Positions 1 through 10,702 of a stretch of DNA of 64,000 bases are shown here, piece after piece. Each line of letters opens with the position of its first letter. The stretch's first letter is position 1. This stretch comes from Apostichopus japonicus (Eukaryota > Echinodermata > Holothuroidea > Aspidochirotida > Stichopodidae). The stretch lies in the NCBI RefSeq assembly GCF_037975245.1, contig NC_092569.1, positions 5,352,501 through 5,416,500 on the forward strand. The letters are read 5' to 3'. The translations under genes and the position numbers were made by a program. The notes beneath the pieces were generated by a model that worked only from the letters and a program-made list of their open reading frames with translations, ran no database searches and had not been told where the DNA came from.

Positions 1-59
1 CTAGAGCATCCAAAAAAAGGAACAAGTATAAATTTTGATGCCGTTCATAAGATCACTAG

Positions 60-163
60 CCCATTGTCTCCCCTCCCCCTCCGTTTTCCCCTCCCTCTCC
101 ACTCCCTCTCCCCTCCCTCTCCCCTCCCTCTCCCTCCCTCTCCCCTCCCTCTCCCCTCCCATC
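60..163. repeat. CT-rich simple repeat
   Basis: Polypyrimidine tract built from repeated CCCCTCCCTCT-type words on the + strand. The ORFs that cross it on both strands read as Pro/Ser/Leu or Gly/Arg/Glu runs and are composition artefacts. The tract is capable of triplex (H-DNA) formation in principle, but nothing else marks it. Confidence 0.9.
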
Positions 164-1110
164 GTCCTATTAGTGTACCGTAATCCAAGGCAACTCGTAG
201 TCTATTACATTTGGTTGACGCTATGTACAAGATTCCGTCATATTCAACAGCACATGTTTTCATTCTAGTCCATACAGCTCTTCCGTTGAAATGGCGGCGG
301 GCCGGCGCATGGCACGAGCGTTCCACGCATGTCCTCTATAACCTTTGGTGACTTGTCCATAAATCAAGATGTAACTCACCATCGTTTATTCTCCTGAAAA
401 TGCAGAGGAGCTATAAGCTGATATCCTCAAGTTACGACCCGCCACCAAAAATACTTGCCATATTTCTGACTATTATTAAAGCTTTCGGGAAAGCTTGCCT
501 TATCAGAAATGAAACTTACGAAATACCTTGACATCACTGAGTAAACAAGCGTCTTTTTCCTTCACTCAGTAATTATTGATGTTCACGCTGAGAGAGGAGC
601 ATACTTCACTACTGATGGAATGAGCAGCTTATTCTTTTAAAGCAATATCGGAATGGATGTCTTCTATGTAAACCGACTAAAAAGTATGTTTGACATAGCC
701 AATCAGCCATATGCAGAAATTAATGTCAAAACTTGCTACACAAACACATGATGGTGTATAGATCACATTTTTTTTTATGTAAACTCTACATGTGATTATA
801 CAAACGTACTTTAAGCGATTTCTTATAATTTCTTATTAATTATGAGGGCGTGAGGGTAAACCCGGCATTTTAGGTCTAAATCCATAGCCTATGGTTTAGG
901 ATGCAGCTGGCTCGACTTTCTTCTGTGTATGTATAGTAGGTATAGGACGTGAGGAGTCTAGCGCCTGTCGCGCTGTAATAAATCACTGGATCAAATATAA
1001 TACACACTAAAAAAGAAGTGCCCTGAATAGTAAATCCCCTCAGATCTATTGATGTATAGGAACTACGTGCGGTACTATATGTACATATAGCGTGACCTGT
1101 GTAAGATGGG
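164..1110. other. Unassigned non-coding stretch
   Basis: AT-rich sequence with no ORF that looks like protein, no tRNA-like fold and no terminal repeats that I could find. The 91-codon minus-strand ORF near its right end has random composition. I see nothing specific here. Confidence 0.6.
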
Positions 1111-1406
1111 TTTCTTTTTCTTATTATTCTTTTTATATATTTTTTTTGCAAAGAAAAGTCATCCTATAGATAGAGCCTGGCGATGAAAACCAAACAACTT
1201 AATCCACTCTTATAACTTCAGCCCCCCCCCCTCCCCCCTTAAGTCGAGACTGAGACGGTTTCTTTTTCTTATTATTCTTTTTATATATTTTTTTTGCAAA
1301 GAAAAGTCATCCTATAGATAAAGCCTGGCGATGACAACCAAACAACTTAATCCACTCTTATAAATTCAGCCCCCCTCCCTCCCCCCTTACGTCGAGACTG
1401 AGACGG
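1111..1406. repeat. Two-copy tandem duplication, 148-bp unit
   Basis: Copy 1 is 1111-1258 and copy 2 is 1259-1406. Both begin with TTTCTTTTTCTTATTATTC, contain a CCTATAGATA word and a C-rich run, and end with GTCGAGACTGAGACGG. They differ by only a few substitutions plus the length of the C run, so the duplication is recent. Each copy carries a T-rich then a C-rich block on the same strand. No coding potential is visible. Confidence 0.95.
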
Positions 1407-2236
1407 TATGACCATGATGATGCTGCGCTATAGTTATCACCAGTGACTTGAAAGGGAGTAGATATGCTCAAAGAGAGATAAGGTAGGAGAGCCATCTATA
1501 CTGCGTACTCTGTTAACACTTGATCACTAGTAACCAGGTTGCGATTAACGGCCCGGCATGACCTCTGCTTGGGTTTGTAAGACTTGACCAAACCTGGTAC
1601 CTGCAAAGCGCGCAAATGAACATTTTCCATGAAAGCTTTCAATAGTCGGGCATGTCGCATGTTTTTTTATTTATTTTAACGCCAAGGTTGCATCAAATGC
1701 AAGTTTGCGCTAACAGACAGATTTGTCATGTACACTTACCGTCATTTTCGGTTGATATAAACACAATACAGCTAGCCTATAGCATATTGGTTTCTATAGC
1801 CTATTGGCTTCTATAGCCTAGCCTGTACTTTGAATGGCGATACACAGGCATAAAACCTTAGTGTATTTTATATAATAGGGTTATAACAATCGGTGTACTG
1901 CAATGAATGATCGTTGACTACAGGAAACACTATATCAACAATTTGTAGTCTCGAAATATAAAATTAGGGAAGGCGATTGGGAAAAACAGGGATTGTGAAG
2001 GCCACGTTCATTCCACCACTATCACACGTTAAATCCAGACTGCCAAAATTGTTGGTGTCAAGATTGTTGAATTACTTTTCTTTATTCCCCCTTCAAAGTT
2101 TGTCCTATTTATTTCCCCCGTATCAATGTATTTCAATAAACACTAAGAAGTGAACAACGTAAGGTCTTCCTCTCTAAGTTCAGATCCATAAAGCTATAGC
2201 GTGTAGATAACAGTATTAGTTTTTGCACTTTCAGCA
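1407..2236. other. Unassigned non-coding stretch
   Basis: AT-rich, without convincing ORFs. Around 1765-1825 there are three loose copies of a TATAGCCTATTGG-like word, part of the TATAGCCTAT theme seen through the window. Nothing else is recognised. Confidence 0.5.
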
Positions 2237-2331
2237 TCCGTAAAGCGCATTGAACAACTTTTATTGGAGTCTGCGCTATATAAGACTAGTTTTTATGATT
2301 ATTATTATGATTATGATTATTATATACATAA
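2237..2331 (+). mobile_element. 3' tail of a SINE/LINE-type retroposon
   Basis: The segment reads GTAAAGCGCATTGAACAAC, then GCGCTATATAAGACTAG, then a TTATTATTATGATTATGATTA run. A paired 'GCGC...GCGCTATATAA' stem followed by an ATT-type simple repeat is the usual 3' end of L2/CR1-mobilised SINEs and LINEs in animals. Only the 3' end is present (5'-truncated copy). The family cannot be named without a library search. Confidence 0.55.
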
Positions 2332-2555
2332 AGCCTATATGTGTACTATAATAGATACATAACCTATCCATATAGCCTATAATTGTACTATAATAGATAA
2401 ATAACCTATATGTGTACTATAATAGCCTATATGTGTACTATAATATCCTATACGTGTACTATATAATAGATACATAGCCTATATACATATATCCTACATG
2501 TGTACTATAAAAGATACATAACCTATATGTGTTCTATAATAACTTTATAGGAATT
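2325..2555. repeat. Degenerate TA-rich minisatellite (CCTATATGTGTACTATAATA)
   Basis: About eight imperfect copies of a unit built from CCTATATGTGTACTATAAT and ATAGATACATAA, with units of roughly 25-38 bp. It begins right after the ATT tail of the retroposon fragment. No coding potential. Confidence 0.85.
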
Positions 2556-2632
2556 AGTCTATATGGGTGACACAAAAGACAAATAGAGACGATGTAACAT
2601 TTCTATATGTACAGACCGAGAAGGGGGGGGGG

Positions 2633-3011
2633 GCGTTGTGGTCAAGTGGTTAAGGCAGTGGACCGGTGATCTAATGATTACAGGTTCGAGCCCTGGCCAG
2701 ATCGTTGCGTTGTGTCCTTTGGCAAGGCACTTTATCTGCATTGCCTCTCTTCACCCAGGTGTATAAATTGGGACTTGTGAGGTAACTTGTAAATATAGTT
2801 GCGTGCGCCGGTTTGTGGCTGAGACCCTATGGGAAGTCCCCCGGGGGACACGTGGTTGTGGTGCACTGTGGTGCCCCAGGGGAGAGATTGATTGAATTGC
2901 GCACACTTTGGTGTGTAGGTGTGACAAGTTACCAATGACCAAGGCTAAGTTGTCAAAAGCGCTACGATCTCGATGTAGCAGCGTTATATTCGTACATGAG
3001 AACATAACTAC
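2633..3011 (+). mobile_element. tRNA-derived SINE, near full length
   Basis: The head carries RNA polymerase III promoter boxes: A box TGGTCAAGTGG at 2639-2649 and B box GGTTCGAGCCC at 2683-2693, with normal tRNA-like spacing. Behind the head (about 2704-2772) lies a conserved-looking central block containing TTTGGCAAGGCACTTTAT and TTGCCTCTCTTCACCCAGG. I recognise this as the kind of shared central domain found in widespread metazoan SINE superfamilies, but I cannot say which. A ~230-bp body follows, ending with AAGCGCTACGATCTCGATG and GCGTTATATTCG, which resembles a LINE-derived tail. A G run abuts the 5' end. No clean cloverleaf acceptor stem remains, so this is a SINE and not a working tRNA gene. 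The three overlapping minus-strand ORFs are chance. Confidence 0.85.
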
Positions 3012-3016
3012 AAGAA

Positions 3017-3456
3017 AATGCTGATATACTAATATGCGTTGTTGTTTCATGTGGTTGGTATATGCAGTGTATACTTGCGTGAACGTGATGGCAAAATAAT
3101 GGCAAATGAGGCATAACTCCGTGCGAAAGCAAGAGATGCGAAGCTCCAGCTTTCATTTTCTGATGTACTGTTGTTCATCGGTTTACTTGGACATGCAAAA
3201 GAAAGTGATCACACTGAGAGGAAATGCAAAGTTATTGGATATGAAATTTTATAATAAGTTTCACTTCTATTTCTTTATACTCTCTTAAACAAAGTAAACA
3301 GAAAACGGAAACTTCTTAACAACTTTAAAAATCAAAGTGGTTCTAATTACAAACAGAAGCATTTAAACTACAGACTTCTAACTAGCCTATATATATGTAA
3401 CTGTAACATATATATATACAAACATATATACATATAAATATACAAACAGACACACG
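3017..3456. other. Unassigned non-coding stretch
   Basis: AT-rich spacer between two SINEs. The 60-codon ORF at 3106-3288 has no recognisable feature. The right part passes into a TATATA/ACACAC-rich tract. Nothing else is seen. Confidence 0.5.
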
Positions 3457-3459
3457 CAA

Positions 3460-3498
<39 letters not shown>

Positions 3499-3616
3499 AT
3501 TCAAATCGTTACGAAAATCCAGAACAGTGACAAAACTTCCAGCCTCCACCGGGATTCGAACCCGGGTCTCCCGCTTTATATGCGGACACCCTAACCACTA
3601 TAGGCTATGGACGCTG
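3457..3616 (-). mobile_element. tRNA-like SINE with (TA/CA)n tail, copy 1
   Basis: Read on the minus strand, a tRNA-like head (3616 to about 3542) is followed by a ~50-bp body and an (AT)n then (TG)n simple-repeat tail. The head keeps a D-arm-like GTGGTTAGGGT, an anticodon-type stem-loop TCCGC-ATATAAA-GCGGG, and a perfect T arm CCGGG-TTCGAAT-CCCGG. The body contains GTTTTGTCACTGTTCTGG. A near-identical copy lies at 13004-13145 with the same body and a TA tail, which shows that this is an interspersed element and not a lone tRNA gene. Copy 1 has two extra bases in the D region and weak acceptor pairing. Confidence 0.85.
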
Positions 3617-4977
3617 ATTGTATGTCCACAGGTTCGAAACCGGTAAGGAAGGTCGTAATTTTTGGCGTTTGTCACCTGTATCGAACAATTCTATAGTTCT
3701 GTTTTGGTGACATATTTGTCTTACTCTAGATATCAAATATATAATAACCAACTCGAAATCATTTGTGATTCCTAAAGCCGGATCTCGAAAGAGATACTTT
3801 GAACAGATTTGTTAATGAAATGGAGGTAAACGACAAAGGCAAATGAATATACATATAGGCTATAATTGAAATCGTATTGAGTTATATATGCTGCAAGCAA
3901 ACACACGTGTAATCATTGTTATTAAACCTATATCTATGTGCTGAATTTACACGAATTCAACGCAAAATGGATTATAGTGACATTTATTGCGTCACCTTGC
4001 ACGTGCACGCTCCCTCAGTCCCTTGGAGTTTTTACTTTCTTTGCGCATCGCTTTAAGCTTATCTCTCATCGGTTCGCGTGCCAAACACGTGGCCACGTGT
4101 GGCGCCAGAGCAGATGAAATTTAACCCCCCTTCATCTCTCTCTCTCTGCCCTCTTTGGTCTTCTTCATTTTCTTCTACTTTTCGTGATTCAACGGGTGTG
4201 TGTTTTTTCCCGTTTTTTTTTGCTGTTATCTTCAAAGCCTATTTGATCAGATGTGATCTCGCGCTGGTTTCCTGGCGAGCTCGGTCAATTCACTTTCGTT
4301 CTTTCCGGGGTTAAAAAATACCGATCAACAGATTTCAGAAAGTTATCCCAAAAAGGAAATAGAATGTGCTAGTCAAGATAAGAGGAGTCGATTTAGAAAT
4401 TAACCAGATTGACCTTATACACACAGTCAAAGTCCTGGGGATAGATATATTACCCACGGTATAGCAACTGCAGATTACAAGGAAGTACCGTCAAAAAAAC
4501 AAAAAAACAAAAAAATCTGTTTCATTTAAACTCATTTGTTTGTTCGTGGAATTTGTGGCTATTATATTTGATATCTCCTTCAAACATTCACTTTCATCTT
4601 TATTAGTATATATAGCGGTGGTCCTTTTCCTGTTCAGGGGGTCTAACGGGGTCTATTGGTAATAAAGTTGAACCACCGTGGTACCCTTTCCTCATCAGAG
4701 TATATGGAAGTGACTGTAATATAGTATTTAAAAAGAAAACATTTTTCTGTTTTGATCGCTTACTGGATTATATGGTGTTTTTCTCTTCTTCGAAGAATTG
4801 GTAGACAAAAGCCTACTAACCCCTATAATCCCATTTCAATTCCCTCCATCCCCAACACCCCCCCCCCCTCCCCAATTTCACCTTTATAGTTCATCAATCT
4901 CTGCCAACGGAAAGAGCAAATATTCAGTTCAAACCAGACTTGTCAACCAGAAGAAAAGTATCTTTAAAACAAATCCT
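3617..4977. other. Unassigned non-coding stretch
   Basis: Mostly AT-rich with no convincing ORF. It holds the 16-bp E-box palindrome listed separately, a short (CT)n at about 4136-4148 and a C run near 4858. The 78- and 76-codon ORFs here are Ser/Pro/Phe-rich and look like composition artefacts. Confidence 0.5.
4085..4100. promoter_or_regulatory. Perfect palindrome with two E-boxes
   Basis: ACACGTGGCCACGTGT is a perfect 16-bp palindrome that contains two CACGTG E-boxes separated by GC. CACGTG is the binding word of bHLH-zip factors such as Myc/Max, USF and MITF/TFE. No gene start is evident next to it, so a regulatory role is only a possibility. Confidence 0.35.
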
Positions 4978-5255
4978 AATAAAATAAAACTTTTAGCAAA
5001 CTGCTTATCCACTAGAGAGCATGTGTAATAGAATGTGTATAAGTAAGTTGGCCTGACGTTTCGATCCTAGCAGGATCTTCTTCTACTTATAATCCCCTTT
5101 CATCTATCTCATTGTGTACACCATGCTCATTAACCTGTCTGTATTCTGTGCGTGTTTTTGTCCCTTCTGTTACTTGTCATTTAGCCTCTAAAGAAGATCC
5201 TGCTAGGATCGAAACGTCAGGCCAACTTACTTATACACATTCTAAAACAAATCCT
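4978..5255. mobile_element. Inverted-repeat element with hammerhead-like arms (Penelope-like)
   Basis: Two perfect 53-bp inverted arms, 5030-5082 and 5191-5243, enclose a 108-bp non-coding spacer. The 13-bp word TAAAACAAATCCT occurs at 4965-4977 and again at 5243-5255, which would fit a target-site duplication if the element also includes the ~52-bp extension left of the first arm. The right arm on the + strand reads CTAAAGA (5188-5194), A, a stem GATCC/GGATC with loop TGCTA, then GAAA (5211-5214) and CGTC. This matches the hammerhead layout CUGANGA-stem II-GAAA-NUH with one core change (G to A) and one extra A. The left arm repeats the layout on the minus strand, with core TAGAAGA. Flanking repeats with minimal hammerhead motifs are an established property of Penelope-like retroelements. 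No reverse transcriptase is present, so this would be a non-autonomous or internally deleted copy. A MITE with unrelated arms is the alternative. Confidence 0.6.
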
Positions 5256-6805
5256 GTAAGCACAATCATATACCATGTAGATGAGCACATTCATTACAGT
5301 TTTATATAGAGTTAGGACACTATAGCACTCCTCAATGGGAACTCGTTCATCGGGAATTTGTTTTTACTGCTACATGGCCAAGAGCTCTGTGAGGGGCTGG
5401 ATAACATCATGCAGATACGGTTACTGGTTGGATGTGTGTATGGGTGGGGCCGTATATGTTTTTTTTTGGGGGGGGGGGGAATTGTAGGCCAAAGGTATAA
5501 CAAACTTACAGGATTTCACTTGCCAGTTGTCAATAAAACATTCCTCTTGTTTGGAGGGGGTGGGGGGGGGGGCTGGTAAAGTGTTGATCTACTGCCCAAC
5601 GAATCAGGCCTTCGTTAATTGAAATTTCTCATTGTGGTATTTAGGTAGATTTTTTTTAACAAAGTATCTAAAAGAGAATCAAGTTGGTTTACACGAGTCA
5701 TAGAAGGTAACCTATACGTCTCAGTCCAGTTAAAAAGCCATATGTTAGAAAATCAATTAATGGTTACTATATACTCGTGTTCCAGTCGTTGATTCCCAGA
5801 CTCTACGTGATGATGTCGGGTTTTTGTCATTAAGCTTAAAAAATGAAATTTACGGCTGTCTTGAAGTTATCAGTTAAGATTAATAATCGCTTTGGGATTT
5901 AGTCATATGACTATTGCGACAACACTAACCACAGTATGATTCGTATACTAACGGTACGGACCATGCACGTATGGCGCTGGTATGCATTTGTAGCGCCGTG
6001 CACCTGTACCCAGAGCACGTAGGGGTGGGGTTCACCTTGGTAAGGGGTGGGGTTCACCTTGGTCATTGATATCATGTCGTATTGAGCATGCGCAGTGTTG
6101 TTGCTGCTGTAAAAGTTTACCTGGTGAGGGTTTATAATATGCGGGAGGGGGAGGGTGGGGAAGGGTGGGCAGTAAAATATCAGAGATTAGGTTAGGGATC
6201 ATCTACGTGTAAAGATAGTGCTATAGAGAGTACTGCTCACTTAGAGATAGAAATGTAAAGATGGTTCATTTTATTCAGTTAGCAACTCAGTGGTTTCAGG
6301 TTGCCCATTATACCTTAGCTCACAATTTATACAACTTCCAACATACATGAAAGAGTCAAGTTGTATTTGTCTTTTTTTCTCTAGCAAACGCAACAAAGTG
6401 AAGGGTGTGAGTTGTAGATCTATAAATGGTACTACGGTGTTACTCACCGAATGCCTAATTTACACGTGTGATGATCCGTTTGATGAAACATCATAGGAAT
6501 TATCGGTTTTTCAATAACTTCATTTTGCATTCATTTTGGTATAGACTCAGTTTAGAACAATTAAAATAAAATGGACTTTCTTGTCATGCTTCGAGGCATT
6601 CGTATGATACCGACAGACTGATCATTATGAATATTAATCAGATAAAGGTGAAAAACTGTTCGTACTGTCAGTACGAGTGCTTTGAACCATCACGTGAGAT
6701 GACAGTATAGAGTGATATTAGCATTGCAAAGTTGTCTCGACTGGCTGCTGCAGTATATAAATTCTAACTGACAAATAATTAACCACTCTTAACATCGTTG
6801 CATCT
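5256..6805. other. Unassigned stretch with G runs and a small duplication
   Basis: No supported gene. There are G runs at about 5467-5480 and 5557-5572. A 22-bp unit ending in GTTCACCTTGGT is tandemly duplicated at 6018-6063. A G-quadruplex-type motif lies at 6143-6169 (listed separately). The 68-73-codon ORFs are not recognisable. Confidence 0.5.
6143..6169 (+). other. G-quadruplex-type motif
   Basis: Five runs of three or more G separated by 1-2 bases on the + strand, satisfying the usual G3+N1-7 quadruplex pattern. The local context is AT-rich and non-coding. Confidence 0.6.
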
Positions 6806-6808
6806 ATC

Positions 6809-6884
<76 letters not shown>
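6806..6884. repeat. (TA)n microsatellite
   Basis: Nearly uninterrupted TA dinucleotides after a short ATCTATC lead-in, closed on the right by the TATAGCCTATATAC word. The 63-codon ORF over it (Ile/Tyr alternation) is an artefact. Confidence 0.98.
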
Positions 6885-6885
<1 letters not shown>

Positions 6886-7729
6886 CCTATATACATGGTA
6901 ATATACGTCTCACTGCTATATATGTGGATGGCAACGTTGATCTCGCTGTATATATCATTGTTGCTATGGCTCTTTCGATGTGTTTCTAATCCATTGTACC
7001 TCTGTAAACTTTCTTAGGACCAATTCTTTCTCCCTCGACGCCTTCTGTTGCTTATTGAAACTAACCTACGAGGATCACACTCACAATGTTGTCACGCCAC
7101 CAAAATTAGAATGAGTAATAACGAACAATACTGTTGTCTTGTATTTGTGATTGTGTGTATGTGCATGCGTGGATCAATAGATGCGTGTGTGCGTGCGTGC
7201 ATACATGTGTTTTATATAACAATAAAACATAACACCTTAAAGGTTACATTGTGAAAATTCAACCCCCCCCCCAATCTCACTCACATCCCACACTATTGCT
7301 GGAGGTTTGACTATTTAGACCATGGTGTCACTATTTCATTATTTTTTTTGTGATTCTGATGAGAAGGGGAATTGGGGGTTTAGGTTGGGTGGTGGGGTGT
7401 CTTGGATTGGGAGAGTTCGGTCAAGCAATGGTGAAAATCTCAGTTGATTAGAATAAATGTAGTCCTTGTAGGTTTGGTGATAGGGGACGGGGGGGGGGTG
7501 GCCTTCATATGAGAAGTGTAAATAAGGACCTCGCTCATTTAACCCTGCTGTTGTCAACACTAATTGTCCAATCAATTGATTCAAGATCAATTTGTATCAA
7601 TTCAAAGCACGCTAATTTATTCTCTTTTGACAAGGTAAGTAAGTAGGCCAAAGGTTAAGTTAATGCGAAAGAGAAACAGTTTTACAACTAAGTGACCACC
7701 GTTAGTCACTACCTATAGTTAACCTATAG

Positions 7730-7791
<62 letters not shown>

Positions 7792-8684
7792 CAAAAAGAT
7801 TTCTAGCAAAATCTGAAGCAAGCCGTTTCACCTTTCGACACCTCATATTGTTGATGCTATACGGAAATGATATGTTATCACATAGCTATAAAATGTTATT
7901 ACGGATTTCTTTCAGTTATAAAAACTGTATAGATCGAGATGAATAGCGGAAAGTAACACTATATTTTCGAAAACGTCTTCATACAAGAATGCACACCAAA
8001 CAACTGGGTATTACATCCCTTTTTTTCTGTGACCTTGCCAACACCATAGGCCTTATATGGTTTGGATGGCATACGGGAATTTCCCAAGCGACTCAAAAAA
8101 AAAGTTCATTTCAAAGAATTTTGGAAGATGATATACCTGCAGCTTTTATTGGTTAATTAGACCGAACTTCTTTGAATATTTATATATCAGGTGTATACCA
8201 ATATATAATTTTTTTGTTATTCAAATTTGGAGGAAGTTCCTGACAGGTGAAACTTACAAATTGCATCTTTTTTGAATCTGAAATTGAATCTGACGAAATT
8301 GTATCGCAATGTTATGTTTTTAATTTTTTTTTTAAAACACTTGGTTTTGACACAAACAGATTTGTTTCACTTCATTTAAGATTGGCAAAGTCTATCAAAT
8401 TGATGAATTAATCTAAAATTAAGGACATTTGACCGTTCTGTCTCCGTCCGAGAAGGTAAATTTACATGTACATATACATATACGTCTCGATCAATGTTTG
8501 TCTAAGCGTATAAGTGCCATGCGTACATCTCCCTTATTCACTTTCTCTCAAGACTATCCATCCAAACCCCCCAGTAATAGCCCCCCCCCCCACAACCACC
8601 ACCACTGATTCAAACAAGCTACATTCCCCCCTTATTCACCTCCTCTACTCTCCAGTTGGTTCGTTCGTCCACATCAGTGAGAGG
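6885..8684. other. Unassigned non-coding stretch
   Basis: AT-rich with no supported gene. A second TA tract (7730-7789) lies inside. C and G runs occur at about 7262-7271 and 7490-7498. The 83-codon minus-strand ORF at 7339-7590 is Pro-rich and not recognised. Confidence 0.5.
7730..7789. repeat. (TA)n microsatellite
   Basis: About 30 uninterrupted TA units following the words ACCTATAGTTAACCTATAGTTA. Confidence 0.98.
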
Positions 8685-8701
8685 CATATATATAAATACA
8701 T

Positions 8702-8790
<89 letters not shown>

Positions 8791-8815
8791 TATATTTATA
8801 TATTTACATTACCAC
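8685..8815. repeat. (TA)n microsatellite with TACA edges
   Basis: A pure TA core (about 8713-8788) flanked by TACATACA on the left and TATTTATATATTTACA on the right. The overlapping 91- and 78-codon ORFs are Ile/Tyr runs produced by the repeat. Confidence 0.97.
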
Positions 8816-8945
8816 AAAACCTTAATATACTATCACTACGGTATACGTGCTTCCGTAATTATAATAGTCACAGTGACCCCTTTGCCGGTTAAAAGTGACA
8901 CTGTGGTTCGGTGTTTTGGTGGTTTATTGTTTAGACCGGCGAAAG

Positions 8946-9059
8946 ATGGAGCTATTCGACTTTATCAACATCACCAAACAATCAAACCAAGAGTTGAAGC
9001 GACGTTTAATAAAAGAAACTGAAGGTACCGCAGTGAGAAGAGTAGTTATTAACAAATAA
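8946..9059 (+). CDS. Possible small ORF or first coding exon (37 codons)
   Basis: The ATG at 8946 sits in a good context (AAAG-ATG-G) and opens MELFDFINITKQSNQELKRR, a charged, helix-like stretch quite unlike the low-complexity ORFs around it. The frame stays open for 37 codons. A possible splice donor (GAAG/GTACCG) lies around 9024-9025, so it could be a short first exon, but the donor is weak and no downstream exon can be linked. I do not recognise a family. Chance is still a fair explanation at this length. Confidence 0.2.
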   Translation: MELFDFINITKQSNQELKRRLIKETEGTAVRRVVINK

Positions 9060-10702
9060 TTTCAAATTTATCAAAAAATCACTCGAAAATGGTCACTTGG
9101 CCATTTTCTTCCTTTTATTATTATTATTATTATTTACTGACGTTGGCTGTTAATTCGTCCGGTCAATTTCTCAATTGAAAGTACTGTTTTGCCGAAGTTT
9201 ATGACAACTGAAGACATTTTAAACAAATGAACTAATGAACCGTAAGCACACATGCATGGATACAAAATGCCCCCAAACCCCGGAAATTTGTCTTTACCCA
9301 ATATAACTGTTTGGGGGAAATTATTATCTTAGAATGGTACTAGGAGAAAAGTGTCTATGTTATTCAGCCTTACATGTAATAATGTTGTTGTCGTTCGACA
9401 TGGACTCATGCGTGTTTACCAAATATTCAAATTACTATCAACGGGAAGTTTCGGATCTCAAATTTTAGTACAAGTGTTTCCGTGCATAGGAATCAATTAC
9501 GGATATGTTCGATCTAAGCATGCAATTTTTCATGGAATTGTGCCCATGTATAAGTTACCCTGTTAGAGACCTGTTCATTTACTTTCTCGGTATCATATGT
9601 ACCCCGCGTGGCCTATAATATGGTCGTAAAACAAACTTGATGGTACACCTCTTCGATTAACACAGGCGTACGCTATAATATAATAAGCCAACGGGGCCAT
9701 AACGGCTTTCTTCAACGCGTGCCCGAACCGATCCTCATTAGTGCGGCGTTTAGTCTTATACTCATAATGATACCGTACGTTTGTCAACGCGTCGCTGTAA
9801 ATTCGACAACGCGTCGTCGAAATTCCACGACGTGATAAATGCGATAAGGCGTTGCACATAGTTTCGGCTGGAATTACAATTAGATTAAATAATACAGATC
9901 TGTCGAGGATCTCCGGCCGGCGATCAGAAGATCTTCGTGTGGCAATGGTGATATTATAGGCGCTCCAATAACAGCATGTCACTCCATAACATGTTTAGTT
10001 CATCGGATCTTTTGCCTTCTTCCTCTTTAAAACGTAGACTCTCCGTTTCATCCGTTTCTATGTAATGTGTAAAGATACATATCTTGTAGACATTTGCCTA
10101 TGTCATATGCACATGGGAAAGGTCTAAAATTACATTCATCGTGGTTTCAATAGATAGTCATAACATGCGACTCATTGCTCGTTGGTTAAATAAAAAGTTA
10201 ATATATTTTCTGTAGTTGTTTTCAAATTCCAGTAGGCTAGCACTTCATTTCCAGGATCGGATCCGGGATTTTAAAATTGAGAGGGAGAGGGGGGGGGGGG
10301 AGGAGGAAGAAGGAGTGGCACTGCGAGCGTTAAAGCCGTCTTCTATGTAGGGGACATCTTCACCCAGGACTCAGAAAATCAAATTGTAAACGTCAAATGG
10401 TTCATATTTGGTATATATTTAGACCATATAAGTCTATAACTAGGTATAAACGCAAAGTTGAGCTAATGACTACTGTTGGATATTTGTATGAGATTCCAAA
10501 GTATGTGTGTGTGGGGGGGGGGGGATGGGGGCGGACATCACACCCTCCCTCTCTCTTGGACCTCTTGGGTGTCTGTTGGAAGCCTTTAAAAGCTTTGTTT
10601 TGCACATAAACTAAACTGCATGCCAAAGACATGATTTGTTTACTTTAGTGCACAAAAGTACACCAGGAACGTTAACATGAGACATAAACTTAATTTGGAG
10701 GT
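9060..10702. other. Unassigned stretch; locally GC-richer block
   Basis: Mostly AT-rich and non-coding. A short (TTA)n lies at 9116-9134. The block at about 9593-9990 is richer in CpG than its surroundings, with three ACGCGT words near 9714, 9787 and 9809. It carries an open minus-strand frame of 129 codons (9593-9982) with mixed composition, no recognised domain and no neighbouring exons. I treat that frame as unproven. G runs occur near 10287-10300 and 10513-10524. Confidence 0.4.
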
